Counted from the stretch's first letter, positions 8,913-18,959 are shown. The stretch is DNA of 64,000 nt from Candidatus Desulforudis audaxviator MP104C (GCF_000018425.1 NC_010424.1:2248501-2312500); one strand, 5' to 3'. Notes: generated by a model not told the origin, from the letters alone. A program made the numbers and translations.

Positions 8913-10436
8913 CTAGCTTAGCCCGTGCTGCGTAACAAACATCTGTTTGAATTCTTCAACAGCGGCCTTCAGCTTGGACTCGTTTTCCGGGGTAATCTTC
9001 TGGTTGACCTTGATGTCCTCGCCAATCTCGGGCTTTTCGGTGCGCATGTACTTCAGGAACTCGATCTCGAAATCGCGTACCTTGTCGGCCGGAAGGCTGT
9101 CCAGGTAGCCGCGCACCCCGGTGTAGATGGACATGACCTGCTCCTCGAGCGGCATCGGGTTGTACTGGCCCTGCTTCAGGAGCTCGACCATGCGCTCGCC
9201 GCGGGTCAAACGCGCCCGGGTGGCCCGGTCGAGGTCGGAACCGAACTGGGCGAAGGCCGCAAGCTCACGGTACTGGGCCAGGTCGAGGCGGAGCTGGCCG
9301 GCCACCTGGCGCATCGCGGTCCGCTGGGCTTTGCCGCCCACACGCGACACCGAGAGACCCACGTTGATGGCCGGGCGCACGCCGGCGTAGAACAGGTCGG
9401 GCTCCAGGATGATCTGGCCGTCGGTGATGGAGATCACGTTCGTCGGAATGTAGGCCGACACGTCGCCCTGCTGGGTCTCAATGACCGGCAGCGCGGTCAT
9501 GGAACCGCCGCCGATATTGGGGTGCAGCTTGGCGGCCCGTTCCAGGAGCCGTGAGTGCAGGTTGAACACGTCGCCCGGGTAGGCCTCGCGGCCGGGCGGG
9601 CGCCGCAGCAGGAGCGACAGCTCGCGGTAGGCGGCCGCCTGCTTGGAAAGGTCGTCATAAACGACCAGGACGTCCTTGCCGGCTTCCATGAATTCCTCAC
9701 CCATCGCCGCGCCGGCGAAGGGGGCGATGTAAAGGAGCGGGGACGGGTCGGAAGCACCGGCCACGACCACGATAGTGTGATCCATGGCGCCCTCCTCGTG
9801 CAGCTTCTGGATCACGTTGGCCACGGTGGACGCTTTTTGGCCGATGGCCACGTAGATGCAGATACAATCCTGACCCTTCTGGTTGATGATGGTGTCCACC
9901 GCGATCGCCGTCTTGCCGGTCTGGCGGTCGCCCATGATCAGTTCGCGCTGCCCGCGGCCGATCGGGATCATCGCGTCCACGGCCTTGATGCCGGTTTGCA
10001 GCGGGGTGTCCACCGGGGACCGGAAGACCACGCCGTGGGCGATTTTTTCAATGGGACGGAACCTGTCGGTTTTGATGGGCCCCTTGCCGTCCAGCGGCTC
10101 GCCGACCGGGTTGACCACGCGCCCAATCAGCGCCTCGCCCACCGGCACCGAAGCAATACGGCCGGTCCGCTTGACCACGTCGCCTTCCTTGATGTGCAGG
10201 TAGGACCCCAGGATAACGCAACCGATGTTGTCCTCTTCCAGGTTGAGGGCCATTCCCAGGGTGCCTCCCGGAAACTCCAGCAACTCGGAATACATGCAAT
10301 CTTCCAGTCCATACACCCGCGCCACGCCGTCACCGATCTGGATGACCGTACCAACGTCCGTTACTTCAACCTGTACTTCGTATTTTTCAATCTGTTGCCG
10401 GATGATGGAACTGATCTCTTCAGGCCTCAGATTCAT
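8913..10436 (-). CDS. atpA: ATP synthase F1 alpha subunit
   Basis: Non-catalytic nucleotide-binding subunit of F1. 507 residues. Walker A is [15 protein letters not shown] near residue 170; [33 protein letters not shown] holds Walker B and the family signature; the alpha-type [17 protein letters not shown] is near residue 365. Start ATG at 10436; 15 bp after atpH. Standard order H-A-G-D. Confidence 0.98.
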   Translation of the reverse strand: MNLRPEEISSIIRQQIEKYEVQVEVTDVGTVIQIGDGVARVYGLEDCMYSELLEFPGGTLGMALNLEEDNIGCVILGSYLHIKEGDVVKRTGRIASVPVGEALIGRVVNPVGEPLDGKGPIKTDRFRPIEKIAHGVVFRSPVDTPLQTGIKAVDAMIPIGRGQRELIMGDRQTGKTAIAVDTIINQKGQDCICIYVAIGQKASTVANVIQKLHEEGAMDHTIVVVAGASDPSPLLYIAPFAGAAMGEEFMEAGKDVLVVYDDLSKQAAAYRELSLLLRRPPGREAYPGDVFNLHSRLLERAAKLHPNIGGGSMTALPVIETQQGDVSAYIPTNVISITDGQIILEPDLFYAGVRPAINVGLSVSRVGGKAQRTAMRQVAGQLRLDLAQYRELAAFAQFGSDLDRATRARLTRGERMVELLKQGQYNPMPLEEQVMSIYTGVRGYLDSLPADKVRDFEIEFLKYMRTEKPEIGEDIKVNQKITPENESKLKAAVEEFKQMFVTQHGLS

Positions 10437-10451
10437 ACCCCTCTGTCACCC

Positions 10452-11000
10452 CTATCCAACTTTAGTTTCGCGGATGCTGTCCTTCAACCGCTCAAGCTGT
10501 CTCTTGATGCTGCCGTCGATAATGCGATCCCCCAAACGAACCACCAGGCCACCGATGATGTCGGGATCCACCTGGTAGCGAATCCGGAGCTCCTTGCCGG
10601 TCATCCGGGAAAGAACCTGCATGAGGTTGACCTTGTGCACCACCGAAAGTTCGAGGGCCGAGGTCACCTCCGCCTCGATGATATTGCGGGTTTCGTTGGC
10701 CAGGGCGATGAAATGGTCCGCAATGCCCTTCAGGTATACCTCCCGGCGGCGGTCCAGGACCAAACAGAGGAAATTGAGGGTGGTCCCGGAAAGCTCCTTC
10801 CCAAAGGCCTCCCTGACGATCTCCTTCTTCAGTTCGACCGGGACCTGGGGGTTATACAGCACCTGCTGCAGGTCACGAGACTCATCAAGCAACCGCATGA
10901 ACCCGCGAAGTTCATTCTCGGTCTCCGCTATCCGGTTGTTGTCTCGTGCCACATCGAAAAGCGCCTGGGCGTAACGTGCGGCAACCGCTCCCTTAATCAT
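10452..11000 (-). CDS. atpH: ATP synthase F1 delta subunit
   Basis: Caps F1 and links it to the peripheral b-subunit stalk. 182 residues, normal for the family. VAARYAQALFDVARDNNRI at the N-terminus and the C-terminal IIGGLVVRLGDRIIDGSIKRQLERLK are the OSCP/delta signatures. Overlaps atpF by 4 bp, so the pair is translationally coupled. Confidence 0.96.
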   Translation of the reverse strand: MIKGAVAARYAQALFDVARDNNRIAETENELRGFMRLLDESRDLQQVLYNPQVPVELKKEIVREAFGKELSGTTLNFLCLVLDRRREVYLKGIADHFIALANETRNIIEAEVTSALELSVVHKVNLMQVLSRMTGKELRIRYQVDPDIIGGLVVRLGDRIIDGSIKRQLERLKDSIRETKVG

Positions 11001-11488
11001 TGCAGCTGCCCCACCTCTTTAATGGCGTTCTGTACCAGGTTGTGCTGCGCGTCGATGGTCAGGCCGTCCTTGACCACCTTGGCAGCCACCAGCACCGCCA
11101 GCGACGCCACTTCGTCCTTCAACTGGGCGATCGCCTTCTCCCTCTCACGTCCGATCTCGGCCAGGGCCTCTTCTTTCAGGCGCTGGGCCTCGGTACGGGC
11201 CTGCTCCATAATCGCCTGCGCCTGCTCATCGCTGGCCTTGGTGGCCCGGGCCACGATGGCCTTGGCCTCCTCGCGGGCTTTGGCCAGATCGGCCTCCAGC
11301 TGGCTGCGGAGTTCGGCCGCCGCAGCTTTTTGCTTCTCGGCCGCTTCAATCTCGTCGGCGATGTAGGCCTGCCGCTGCTCGATCACGTTCATCAGCGGCC
11401 GGTAGGCAAACAGGCGTAAGACCACAAGCATGAGGAGGAAGTGGAACATCTGCATAAATACTGTGGCATTAAAACTGAGATCTACCAC
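10997..11488 (-). CDS. atpF: ATP synthase Fo b subunit
   Basis: Peripheral stalk subunit. 163 residues: one N-terminal membrane helix (FLLMLVVLRLFAYRPLMNVI, residues 17-36) and a long Ala/Glu/Lys/Gln-rich coiled coil to the end. Only one b-type gene is present, as in non-photosynthetic bacteria. A strong hairpin lies between this gene and atpE. Confidence 0.95.
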   Translation of the reverse strand: MVDLSFNATVFMQMFHFLLMLVVLRLFAYRPLMNVIEQRQAYIADEIEAAEKQKAAAAELRSQLEADLAKAREEAKAIVARATKASDEQAQAIMEQARTEAQRLKEEALAEIGREREKAIAQLKDEVASLAVLVAAKVVKDGLTIDAQHNLVQNAIKEVGQLQ

Positions 11489-11538
11489 CTACCTGTTCTC
11501 CTCCTTCCTTGGTGACATGAGAACATAAAGATAGGGTA

Positions 11539-11573
11539 GCAGGTTTTAGCGTCTGGAGGAGACTAAAACCTGC
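11539..11573. other. Perfect hairpin between atpE and atpF
   Basis: GCAGGTTTTAG and its exact complement (11-bp stem, 13-base loop) lie in the 117-bp atpE-atpF gap. No T-run follows on the minus strand, so it reads as an intra-operon processing or stability hairpin rather than a terminator. Confidence 0.7.
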
Positions 11574-11605
11574 CAAGACCCTAATTGATTGAAACACATA
11601 CGAAC

Positions 11606-11854
<249 letters not shown>

Positions 11855-11931
11855 TTATTTCTGTTTGTGTCTTATGAGATTTTGCGGGTTTTCCCGCATT
11901 CGCCAACGACCCCACCTTGTTACTTCTTCAA

Positions 11932-12705
11932 CTAGTGATCTTCACTCACCGCACTGCTTACAAAGGCAATGGTCAGCATTGTAAACACGAAAGCTTGGAT
12001 CAACGAAATGAAAATGCAGAACAGCAACCAGAGCGTCCCCGCCAGGAAACCACCGGCCAGCCAACTCGTACCGCTGATGAGGGCCAGAAGCGACAGAATC
12101 ATGATTTCCTTGCCCTTCATGTTGCCAAAAAGTCGGAAGGCCAGGGTTACCGGTTTGGCGATGTCCTCAATGATGGTGATCGGTAGGAAGATCGGGCTGG
12201 GGGAGACGTAATGCTTGAAATACTTCGCACCCTTGTACTTGATGCCCCAGATGTAGATCAGGGATACCGTGATCAACGCAAAGGCAAATGTGGTCTGAAT
12301 GTCAGCCGTAGGTTTAACGTAGGTGGGAACCACACCCATCACGTTCATCACAGCGATGAAAAAGAAAAAGGTTACGACGATCGAAAACAGGCCGGCACCC
12401 TTCTTCGGGCTCATGCTCTGATTGATCAGGCCTCGGAGAAAATCGAACAGCATCTCGAAACAGACCTGCATCTTCCCCGGCCGGCGCATGTCGATACGCC
12501 GTACGGCCACCCAGGCGATTAAGAGACACACCGCCATGGCCACCCAGGTATGAAAGATCGTTTCCGCGTTCAGCTGGATCGGAAAGCCCATAAATTCCCC
12601 CAGGTCCCAGTGTTTTGGAATTCCCCAGATGTTCAGGTCGTGATGGATCTTTTCCAGCACCGTTTTTTCGCCATGTCCTGCATACTCCGCTGCCACCGCG
12701 CGCAC
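11932..12705 (-). CDS. atpB: ATP synthase Fo a subunit
   Basis: Stator channel protein that passes ions to the c-ring. 257 residues with five to six membrane helices. The essential Arg lies in VTLAFRLFGNMKGKEIM, and the last helix contains LIQAFVFTMLTIAFVSSAV, both family signatures. Start is a GTG directly after AGGAGGTGA; a second GTG three codons in is possible. Located upstream of atpE as usual. Confidence 0.96.
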   Translation of the reverse strand: MRAVAAEYAGHGEKTVLEKIHHDLNIWGIPKHWDLGEFMGFPIQLNAETIFHTWVAMAVCLLIAWVAVRRIDMRRPGKMQVCFEMLFDFLRGLINQSMSPKKGAGLFSIVVTFFFFIAVMNVMGVVPTYVKPTADIQTTFAFALITVSLIYIWGIKYKGAKYFKHYVSPSPIFLPITIIEDIAKPVTLAFRLFGNMKGKEIMILSLLALISGTSWLAGGFLAGTLWLLFCIFISLIQAFVFTMLTIAFVSSAVSEDH

Positions 12706-12729
12706 TCACCTCCTTCCCGAACTAAATAT

Positions 12730-13131
12730 TCAAACCTTCTTATCGGACACCGCCCGCAGATCCCGGATGCCCTCGCCCACACTGAGGACGGAAGGCGCCA
12801 AGAACCCGGCCAGCATACCAATAAGACTGAACCAACCCGTCTTGACGGCAAACAGGCACGCCAGCATAATGAGCCCCCAACGGCTGAAAAAACCCATCAT
12901 CACGAAGGCGCCACCAGCGGCTTCGCCGTGGTTCAGCACAACCTTGACCATCTTGTCGATGCGCAGACCCAGGAAGAAAGTATTGATGGCGCCAACCACG
13001 AGACCTGCCACTAGGCCCCAGAGGAAGATATTCTGCCGGTCGAAAAAGACCGCGACCAGAGCCACGATCAAAAGCACCAGGGTTTTCTTGAGGGTTCTTT
13101 CCACGTGACTGTGGTATTCTTTCTCGTGCAA
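12730..13131 (-). CDS. atpI: ATP synthase protein I-like membrane protein
   Basis: Small hydrophobic protein at the head of the atp operon; AtpI helps assemble the c-ring in some bacteria. About 133 residues with four predicted membrane helices (LVLLIVALVAVFF, FLWGLVAGLVVGAINTFFLG, GFFSRWGLIMLACLFAV, LIGMLAGFLAPSVLSV). The TTG at 13131 lies 8 bases after GAGGAG; the GTG at 13140 is too close to that site. Sequence similarity to AtpI is weak by eye, so the name rests on position and topology. Confidence 0.72.
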   Translation of the reverse strand: MHEKEYHSHVERTLKKTLVLLIVALVAVFFDRQNIFLWGLVAGLVVGAINTFFLGLRIDKMVKVVLNHGEAAGGAFVMMGFFSRWGLIMLACLFAVKTGWFSLIGMLAGFLAPSVLSVGEGIRDLRAVSDKKV

Positions 13132-13143
13132 GGGCCACACTCC

Positions 13144-13398
13144 TCAGGGCCGGTCGTTCTTGCCGCCGGGCTCCTTGTTCGGAATGAAACGAGATACCGT
13201 GCGGTAGATTCCCATCGTGCCCGCTGCCAGTCCCAGGAGCAACCCCAGCAACAGCAACCACGGGCCGGTCCCCCACAACTCATCGAGATAACGCCCACCG
13301 AGGATACCCAGAACCAGACTGACAGCGAACTGGACAGCGATCGTGGAACCGAGCGCGAAGGCCCGCATACCTTTGGCGAAGCCACCCTTGTCCTGCAC
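13144..13398 (-). CDS. atpZ: AtpZ/AtpI-like small subunit (gene 1 of the atp operon)
   Basis: First gene of the operon. 84 residues with two membrane helices (ALGSTIAVQFAVSLVLGILGG and GPWLLLLGLLLGLAAGTMGIY), matching the AtpZ type of putative Mg2+/Ca2+-linked Fo accessory proteins. The GTG at 13398 follows GGGAGG by 8 bases; the frame extends to 13443 without a ribosome site. 12 bp before atpI. Confidence 0.78.
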   Translation of the reverse strand: MQDKGGFAKGMRAFALGSTIAVQFAVSLVLGILGGRYLDELWGTGPWLLLLGLLLGLAAGTMGIYRTVSRFIPNKEPGGKNDRP

Positions 13399-13571
13399 GT
13401 GGTATGCCTCCCTTGTTAACGCCAGTCCCATGCCCAAAACCAAAGTAAAGACCAGGCAGTTTGCTTCAGTACCTAGCCGTTTTCAATTCTTGCTCGATTT
13501 TTATACGCTATTACCTTTCTACGGAGATAAACGTATTCCTTCCGGGAGAGCAACTTTTTGTGACGTTTGGT

Positions 13572-14789
13572 TCAAAAAATTTTAACGTATTCGTCGGGCG
13601 GCGCCGCCAGCCCGAAGTAAGCCGCCAGGAACCCGACGGTACGCCGGGCGGCTTCGCCGTCCCCATATGGGTTCACTGCTTCGGCCATTTGCCGGTAGGC
13701 GTCGGAGTCGGATAAAAGCCGCGCCGTTTCCCGCCAAACGTTTTCCTCGTCCAGGCCCACCAGTTTGACGGTGCCCGCCTCCACGGCTTCGGGACGCTCA
13801 GTGGTGTCCCGCAGCACCAGGACCGGCTTGCCTAGGGCAGGCGCTTCTTCCTGCAGGCCCCCCGAGTCGGTGAGCACCAGGTGGGCGGCCTCCATCAACT
13901 TCACGAAGGGCAGGTAGGAGAGCGGCGGGGTGCGGAGCACCCGCTCGGTGCCGCCCAATTCGGCAGCCGCGTCCTGCACGGCCGGATTCAGGTGCACCGG
14001 AAACACGACCAAGGTATCGGGAAATTCCTGCAGGATCCGCCGCAGGGCCCGGTACACCCCGCGCAGCGGGGCGCCCAGGTTTTCGCGGCGGTGGGTGGTC
14101 ACGAGAAGCAGCCGGTACGGGGCGAAGCGGGGCTCGCGGGCGGCCAGTGCGGCCAGGCGGGCCAGGCCTTTCCGGCCGGCCGGGGTGGCGGCTGGGCTGG
14201 CGGTCTCCACAAGGCTGATAAAATCGTAATCGCGGCGCACCGTCTCCAGGAGGGCATCAATCACGGTGTTGCCGGTGACGGCGATCCGCTCCGGGGACAC
14301 GTTCTCGGCGAGGAGGTTCGCGCGGGCGCGTGCGGTGGGCGCAAAGTGCAGGTCGGCCAGCACTCCGGTCAGGTGCCGGTTCAACTCCTCGGGAAACGGG
14401 GAGAACTTGTTGCGGGTGCGCAGGCCGGCCTCCACGTGACCGACCGGGATCTGGAGGTAGTAGGCGGCGAGCGCGCCCACGAAGGTGGTGGTGGTGTCGC
14501 CGTGCACCAGGACGAAGTCGGGGGACTCGCGGCTAAACACCTCTTCCAGCCCGCGCAGCGCCCGCCCGGTGACGTCGAAAAGGGACTGGCCGGGGCGCAT
14601 GATGTCCAGATCATGCGCCGGGACAATGCCGAACAGGTCGAGCACCTGGTCGAGCATCTCCCGGTGCTGGGCCGTGACCACCACCCGGGGTTCAAACCAG
14701 GGTGAGCGCTCCAGTTCCTTCACCACCGGGGCCATCTTGATGGCCTCCGGGCGGGTGCCGAAGACAACCAGCACCTTCCGGTCCTTCAC
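13572..14789 (-). CDS. wecB: UDP-N-acetylglucosamine 2-epimerase (non-hydrolysing)
   Basis: Interconverts UDP-GlcNAc and UDP-ManNAc for cell-wall or surface polysaccharides. 405 residues. Signatures: VVFGTRPEAIKMAPVV at the start, VTAQHREMLDQVLDLF, VLVHGDTTTTFVGALAAYY, VGHVEAGLRT, LLVTTHRRENLGAPLRG and LTDSGGLQEEAPALGKPVLVLRDTTERPEA. The GTG at 14789 follows AGGAGGT by 8 bases. The upstream part of the open frame (to 14855) is only read-through of a repeat element and should not be included. Confidence 0.95.
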   Translation of the reverse strand: MKDRKVLVVFGTRPEAIKMAPVVKELERSPWFEPRVVVTAQHREMLDQVLDLFGIVPAHDLDIMRPGQSLFDVTGRALRGLEEVFSRESPDFVLVHGDTTTTFVGALAAYYLQIPVGHVEAGLRTRNKFSPFPEELNRHLTGVLADLHFAPTARARANLLAENVSPERIAVTGNTVIDALLETVRRDYDFISLVETASPAATPAGRKGLARLAALAAREPRFAPYRLLLVTTHRRENLGAPLRGVYRALRRILQEFPDTLVVFPVHLNPAVQDAAAELGGTERVLRTPPLSYLPFVKLMEAAHLVLTDSGGLQEEAPALGKPVLVLRDTTERPEAVEAGTVKLVGLDEENVWRETARLLSDSDAYRQMAEAVNPYGDGEAARRTVGFLAAYFGLAAPPDEYVKIF

Positions 14790-14806
14790 GGCCCTCCACC
14801 TCCTCG

Positions 14807-14877
14807 AAAAAGGGGCCAGGCCCCTTTTTACCTTTTGACTTTTCCCGGGGCCCAAAAAGGGGCCTGGCCCCTTTTTT
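14807..14877. repeat. Pair of REP-like palindromes flanking a conserved spacer
   Basis: GGGGCCAGGCCCC with A5/T5 flanks (14807-14829) and GGGGCCTGGCCCC with A5/T6 flanks (14854-14877) are separated by 24 bases containing a reversed copy of the arm motif (TTTTGACTTTTCCCGGG). The pair sits between wecB and glyA and looks like a BIME-style doublet. Confidence 0.88.
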
Positions 14878-14880
14878 GCG

Positions 14881-16128
14881 CTACAGTTTCAGGAACGGGT
14901 GGGCGGCGCACAATTCGGCAACAATGGCTTTCGCCCGCGCCTGGACGGCCCCTTCTTCCGGATGATCCAGAGTCAGGCTGATCACCTCGGCGATCTGGAC
15001 CATGCTGTCCTCCTTCATCCCGCGGGTGGTGACCGCCGGGGTGCCGATGCGGATGCCGCTGGTGACCCGGGGCGGCTGGGGATCGAACGGAACCATGTTC
15101 TTGTTCACGGTGACGTCCACCCGGTCCAGAAGGTCCTCGGCCACGGCGCCGGTGAGGCCCTTGTTCCGGAGGTCGACCAGGATCAGGTGGGTGTCGGTGC
15201 CGCCCGCCACCAGCTCAAAACCCCGCTCCTGCAGGGCTTGGGCTAAGGCGCGGGCGTTTTTCACGATTTGTTCCTGGTAGGTCTTGAACTCGGGGCGCTG
15301 AGCCTCGCCCAGGGCCACGGCCTTGGCCGCGATCACGTGCATCAGAGGGCCGCCCTGGATTCCCGGGAATACCGCCTTGTCAATGGCGGCGGCGTACTCC
15401 TCCGGGCACAGGATCATCCCGCCCCGCGGGCCGCGCAGGGTTTTGTGGGTCGTGGTGGTCACCACGTCGGCGTACGGCACCGGGGACATGTGCAGTCCGG
15501 CGGCGATCAGGCCGGCAATGTGCGCCATGTCGATCATCAAGAGCGCACCGACGTCATCCGCAATGGCACGCATCCGGGCGAAGTCCAGTTCGCGCGGGTA
15601 GGCGCTGGCCCCGCCGACGATCAGTTTCGGGCGGTGTTCGCGGGCGATGGCATGCATCCGGTCGTAGTCAATCCGGCCGGTTTCCTCCTCCACCCCGTAG
15701 GGCACGTACCGGAAGTACCGGCCCGAGAAATTGATCTTCGCGCCGTGGGTCAGGTGCCCCCCGTGGGCCAGACGCATCCCCATGATCGTGTCGCCCGGTT
15801 CGAGGAAGGCGAAATAGGCGGCCATGTTGGCCTGGGCCCCGGAGTGGGGCTGCACGTTCGCGTGCCCGGCGCCGAAGATTTCCTTCGCCCGCCTGATCGC
15901 CACACTCTCCACGATGTCCACGTACTCGCAGCCGCCGTAGTAGCGCGCGCCGGGATAGCCCTCGGCGTACTTGTTCGTCAGCACCGAACCCTGGGCTTCC
16001 AGGACGGCGCGGCTGACGAAGTTCTCGGAGGCGATCAGCTCAAGCTTGGCGCCTTGACGGGTGATCTCCAGCGCGATGGCCCGGGCGATTTCGGGGTCGG
16101 TTTCGGCCAGGGACCGGTTCCAGACCAT
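14881..16128 (-). CDS. glyA: Serine hydroxymethyltransferase
   Basis: PLP enzyme that converts serine and tetrahydrofolate to glycine and methylene-tetrahydrofolate. 415 residues from the ATG at 16128, which follows GGAGGAG by 6 bases; the longer frame has no such site. The PLP Lys is in [16 protein letters not shown]. Other marks are [38 protein letters not shown] and [15 protein letters not shown]. It begins 2 bp after rpiB ends. Confidence 0.97.
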   Translation of the reverse strand: MVWNRSLAETDPEIARAIALEITRQGAKLELIASENFVSRAVLEAQGSVLTNKYAEGYPGARYYGGCEYVDIVESVAIRRAKEIFGAGHANVQPHSGAQANMAAYFAFLEPGDTIMGMRLAHGGHLTHGAKINFSGRYFRYVPYGVEEETGRIDYDRMHAIAREHRPKLIVGGASAYPRELDFARMRAIADDVGALLMIDMAHIAGLIAAGLHMSPVPYADVVTTTTHKTLRGPRGGMILCPEEYAAAIDKAVFPGIQGGPLMHVIAAKAVALGEAQRPEFKTYQEQIVKNARALAQALQERGFELVAGGTDTHLILVDLRNKGLTGAVAEDLLDRVDVTVNKNMVPFDPQPPRVTSGIRIGTPAVTTRGMKEDSMVQIAEVISLTLDHPEEGAVQARAKAIVAELCAAHPFLKL

Positions 16129-16129
16129 A

Positions 16130-16588
16130 CTAACTCCTCCTCGGGGCGTATTTTTCTTCAACGGCCGCGATCTTGCCGACCCGCCGAGCGTGCCGGCCGC
16201 CCTCGAATTCGGTTTGAAGCCAGACGGTCACGATATCGCGGGCCAAGCCCGGACCGACGACCCGCTCTCCGAGAGCGAGGACGTTCGCGTCGTTGTGGGC
16301 CCGCGAATGACGGGCCGAATAAGGGTCGTGGGCGACCGCCGCCCGGACCCCCGGCACTTTGTTGGCCACCATCGCCACCCCGATGCCCGTGCCGCATAAC
16401 AGGATGGCCCGGTCCCACTCCCCCCGGGCTACGGCCTCGGCCACCGGCAGCACCACGTCCGGGTAGTCGACCGAGGCCTCGGAAAACGTCCCGCAATCTT
16501 GAACTTGAAAACCGCTATCCTTCAAACAGTCCAGTACTTCCTGCTTGAGTTTGAATCCGCCGTGGTCACAGGCAATGGCGATTCGCAA
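16130..16588 (-). CDS. rpiB: Ribose-5-phosphate isomerase B
   Basis: Interconverts ribose-5-phosphate and ribulose-5-phosphate. 152 residues. The N-terminal [16 protein letters not shown] carries the conserved Asp-His pair, [22 protein letters not shown] holds the active-site Cys and the anion hole, and [26 protein letters not shown] is the second signature. Directly upstream of glyA and probably co-transcribed. Confidence 0.96.
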   Translation of the reverse strand: MRIAIACDHGGFKLKQEVLDCLKDSGFQVQDCGTFSEASVDYPDVVLPVAEAVARGEWDRAILLCGTGIGVAMVANKVPGVRAAVAHDPYSARHSRAHNDANVLALGERVVGPGLARDIVTVWLQTEFEGGRHARRVGKIAAVEEKYAPRRS

Positions 16589-16715
16589 ACATCAGAACTC
16601 CCTTCCGCTGATTCTCCGATCCGCTGATTGGTCCGGTTCCGAATCCCTAGGCAAATAAAGATAAACTTCGGAAGGTTTCTACATCGCTACGGAGATTCCT
16701 TCCGCCGGGCCACCA

Positions 16716-17189
16716 TCAGCTTTCCCCGGCGGGCCCCGTTCGGGCGAACCGGGCCAGCGCCGCGGTCACCAGGGTCCGGAGGCGGGAGGCGCAATCCCGG
16801 TAAACGGCCAACGGACGGCCGATCGGGTCTTCCAGGTCGCCGCCCCACCCGGCGTAGTCAGCCAGGACATGCACCTTGTGACCGGAGTCCGACGCCAGCT
16901 GCAGAATCTGGTGGCGATGCATAGCGGTCATGGTCAGCACCAGGTCCGCCTCTTCAACGAGCGCGGTGCTGAGCAGGGCCGCCCGGTGCCCCTTCAGGTC
17001 GATCCCCGCTTCGGCCAGCGCCTCGACCGCCTCGGGTGTGGCCCGCGCGCCCGGCAGGGCGAACACCCCGGCCGAGCAGACGTCGATTGCCCCGCCGTAC
17101 TGCCGGCGGATGATCTCCCGGGCCAGGGCTTCGGCCATCGGTGAGCGGCAGGTGTTGCCGCTGCAGACGAATAGAATCCGTTTTTTCAA
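16716..17189 (-). CDS. Low-molecular-weight phosphatase, protein-arginine phosphatase (YwlE) type
   Basis: 157 residues. The P-loop is VCSGNTCRSPMAEALA near residues 8-23, with the nucleophile Cys and Arg in a CX5R arrangement. The Thr in GNTCRS is the residue that in YwlE favours phospho-arginine over phospho-tyrosine. The general acid Asp lies in DLEDPIGRPLAVYRDC. In Bacillus ywlE lies in the same neighbourhood as sua5 (ywlC), rpiB (ywlF) and glyA, which supports the assignment. McsB-type kinase is not in this window. Confidence 0.86.
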   Translation of the reverse strand: MKKRILFVCSGNTCRSPMAEALAREIIRRQYGGAIDVCSAGVFALPGARATPEAVEALAEAGIDLKGHRAALLSTALVEEADLVLTMTAMHRHQILQLASDSGHKVHVLADYAGWGGDLEDPIGRPLAVYRDCASRLRTLVTAALARFARTGPAGES

Positions 17190-17215
17190 GACAATTCACT
17201 CCCCCGCGCTCCGAA

Positions 17216-17758
17216 CTAGAACAGCAGGCGCAGGCCAACCCCGATGAGCACCAGACCCCCCAGCAACTCGGCCCGGCGCCCGACCCAATCTTCCACCCGG
17301 TGCGCCAGGACGAAAGCGGCCGCCGACATCAAGCCGGCCACGAGGCCGATCACGCCCGCGGTCAGCAGTAGGGCGGCCCCGGCCGTGCCCAGCGTGAAGC
17401 CCACGCTCAGCGCGTCCATGCTCACGCTGCCCGCCAGAACGGTGAGGCCCAGGAACCCGGCCCTTTCAAGTTTCCCAGTGGCAGTCCGGCCCTCCGCCAG
17501 TGACTCCCGGACCATTTTCACACCCAGGTAAAACAGTATGGCGGCGCCCAGGTAGGCAGCCCAGCGGCCCACCAACCGGCCTGTGAACTCCCCGGCATAC
17601 CAGCCGGCGACCGGCAGGACCACGTGCAGCGCCACGATCAAGCCGACCAGCATCCAGGCCATGCGCCGCCGGAAGCCGTTCAGCCCCAGCCCCAGGCACA
17701 GGGAGAAGGCGTCCGTGCCCAGCGCGCCCGCCAGCAAGAGCACCGTGCCGGCGGTCAA
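17216..17758 (-). CDS. mntP: Manganese efflux pump MntP family
   Basis: Membrane exporter of Mn2+. 180 residues, six predicted helices in two halves. Each half carries the family acidic motif: GALGTDAFSLCLGLGL near residue 10 and GSVSMDALSVGFTLG near 105. The TTG at 17758 overlaps the stop of sua5 (TTGA) and follows GGAGG by 8 bases; an upstream extension of 40 residues has no start support. Translation is coupled to sua5, an order also seen in Bacillus (ywlC-ywlD). Confidence 0.9.
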   Translation of the reverse strand: MTAGTVLLLAGALGTDAFSLCLGLGLNGFRRRMAWMLVGLIVALHVVLPVAGWYAGEFTGRLVGRWAAYLGAAILFYLGVKMVRESLAEGRTATGKLERAGFLGLTVLAGSVSMDALSVGFTLGTAGAALLLTAGVIGLVAGLMSAAAFVLAHRVEDWVGRRAELLGGLVLIGVGLRLLF

Positions 17759-18831
17759 GACCCGGCCTCCACAACGACGATTTTCGCGGCCGCCTTGCGC
17801 AACCGGTTCATTACGGCCCGTCCCAGGCCTTCGGCCGCCAGGCCTTCGGCCAGAATCAGGTCGGCCCCCAAGGCGTCGCACTCACGTAGGGCGCTGTACA
17901 GCGCGGCGGCGGCGCTGCCGGGGTCGTTGCTTTTGCCGCAGGGGACGACCGGGCCGTCCGGATAGTAGGCGGCCGTGTCGGTCCGCGCCAGAACGGCCAC
18001 GCGCTCCCCCGAGGCGCGCGCCGCGGCGGCCAACTCACGGATGCGGGCGGTCACCGCGGCCGGCGGCCCTTCCACCAGCACCAGCGGGGTCCGCGGCGCG
18101 TAGTGCCGGTATTTCATCCCGGGGGCCTGGGGCCGCCCGGGCGCTGCTTCCGGATGGTGAACGACCGCGCCCAGCACTGCGGCCAACTGCCTTCCGGTCA
18201 CCCCGCCGGGACGCAGGATCACCGGCGGCGACACGGTCAGGTCGAGCACGGTGGACTCCACGCCGACCGGGACCGGGCCGCCGTCCAGGACGGCCTCGAT
18301 CCGTCCGTCCAGGTCCTCCAGCACGTGCGCGGCCGTGGTCGGGCTGGGGCGGCCGGAGGTGTTGGCGCTGGGCGCTGCTACCGGCACGCCGGCCTCCCGG
18401 ATCAGGGCTAGGGCCACCGGGTGAGCGGGCATCCGCACGGCCACCTTGTCCAGGCCGGCGGTGACCGCCGGGGACACTCTGTCGGAGCGCGGCAGCACCA
18501 GGGTAAGCGGGCCCGGCCAGAACAAGCCGATCAGCTTCTCCGCCGACGGCGGCAAGTCCCGCACCAGGCCGGAGATTTCGGCGCGTTCGCCAACATGAAC
18601 GATCAGCGGGTTGTCGTCGGGCCGCCCCTTCACCGCAAAGACGCGTTTCACCGCCTGCCGGTCCAGGGCGTTGGCCCCGAGGCCGTAGACGGTCTCGGTC
18701 GGAAAGGCGACCAGGCCGCCCTCCCGGATCAGGGCGGCGGCGGCCGTAATCGTCCGGCGGTCGGGAAAGTCCGGATCAACCCGCCAGTGGATTGTCCGGC
18801 CCTCTCCTAGCGATTTCATCCTCGTCACCAT
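17755..18831 (-). CDS. sua5: Threonylcarbamoyl-AMP synthase (Sua5 form)
   Basis: Makes threonylcarbamoyl-AMP from threonine, bicarbonate and ATP, the first step in the t6A modification of tRNA. 358 residues: an N-terminal YrdC domain (GGLVAFPTETVYGLGANALD, AVKGRPDDNPLIVHVG, AAPSANTSGRPSPTTAAHV) and a C-terminal Sua5 domain with the linker APGMKYRHYAPRTPLVLVEG. The exact start is uncertain: ATG 18831, or ATG 18819 beside GACGAGG. Upstream is a REP-like element, so this gene heads the sua5-mntP unit. Confidence 0.94.
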   Translation of the reverse strand: MVTRMKSLGEGRTIHWRVDPDFPDRRTITAAAALIREGGLVAFPTETVYGLGANALDRQAVKRVFAVKGRPDDNPLIVHVGERAEISGLVRDLPPSAEKLIGLFWPGPLTLVLPRSDRVSPAVTAGLDKVAVRMPAHPVALALIREAGVPVAAPSANTSGRPSPTTAAHVLEDLDGRIEAVLDGGPVPVGVESTVLDLTVSPPVILRPGGVTGRQLAAVLGAVVHHPEAAPGRPQAPGMKYRHYAPRTPLVLVEGPPAAVTARIRELAAAARASGERVAVLARTDTAAYYPDGPVVPCGKSNDPGSAAAALYSALRECDALGADLILAEGLAAEGLGRAVMNRLRKAAAKIVVVEAGS

Positions 18832-18871
18832 CTATTTGTCACCGGTGGTAGTATACCACATATCCAACCCG

Positions 18872-18916
18872 AAAAAGGGGCCAGGCCCCTTTTTACTTTC
18901 CCTGACTTTCCCGAAG
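18872..18916. repeat. REP-like palindrome with reversed arm
   Basis: GGGGCCAGGCCCC with A5/T5 flanks (18872-18894) followed by ACTTTCCCTGACTTTCCC, the reverse complement of the arm seen at the other copies. Lies in the 128-bp gap between prmC and sua5. Confidence 0.85.
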
Positions 18917-18959
18917 GGCGAAATTCCTTAATTATTTAAATTACTTAACTAAATCTGCA

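Noticed and set aside
9555-11366. 603-residue open frame on the plus strand
   Set aside because: It lies antisense to atpA, atpH and atpF, which are certain. High GC opens long shadow frames; no ribosome site and no recognisable domain.
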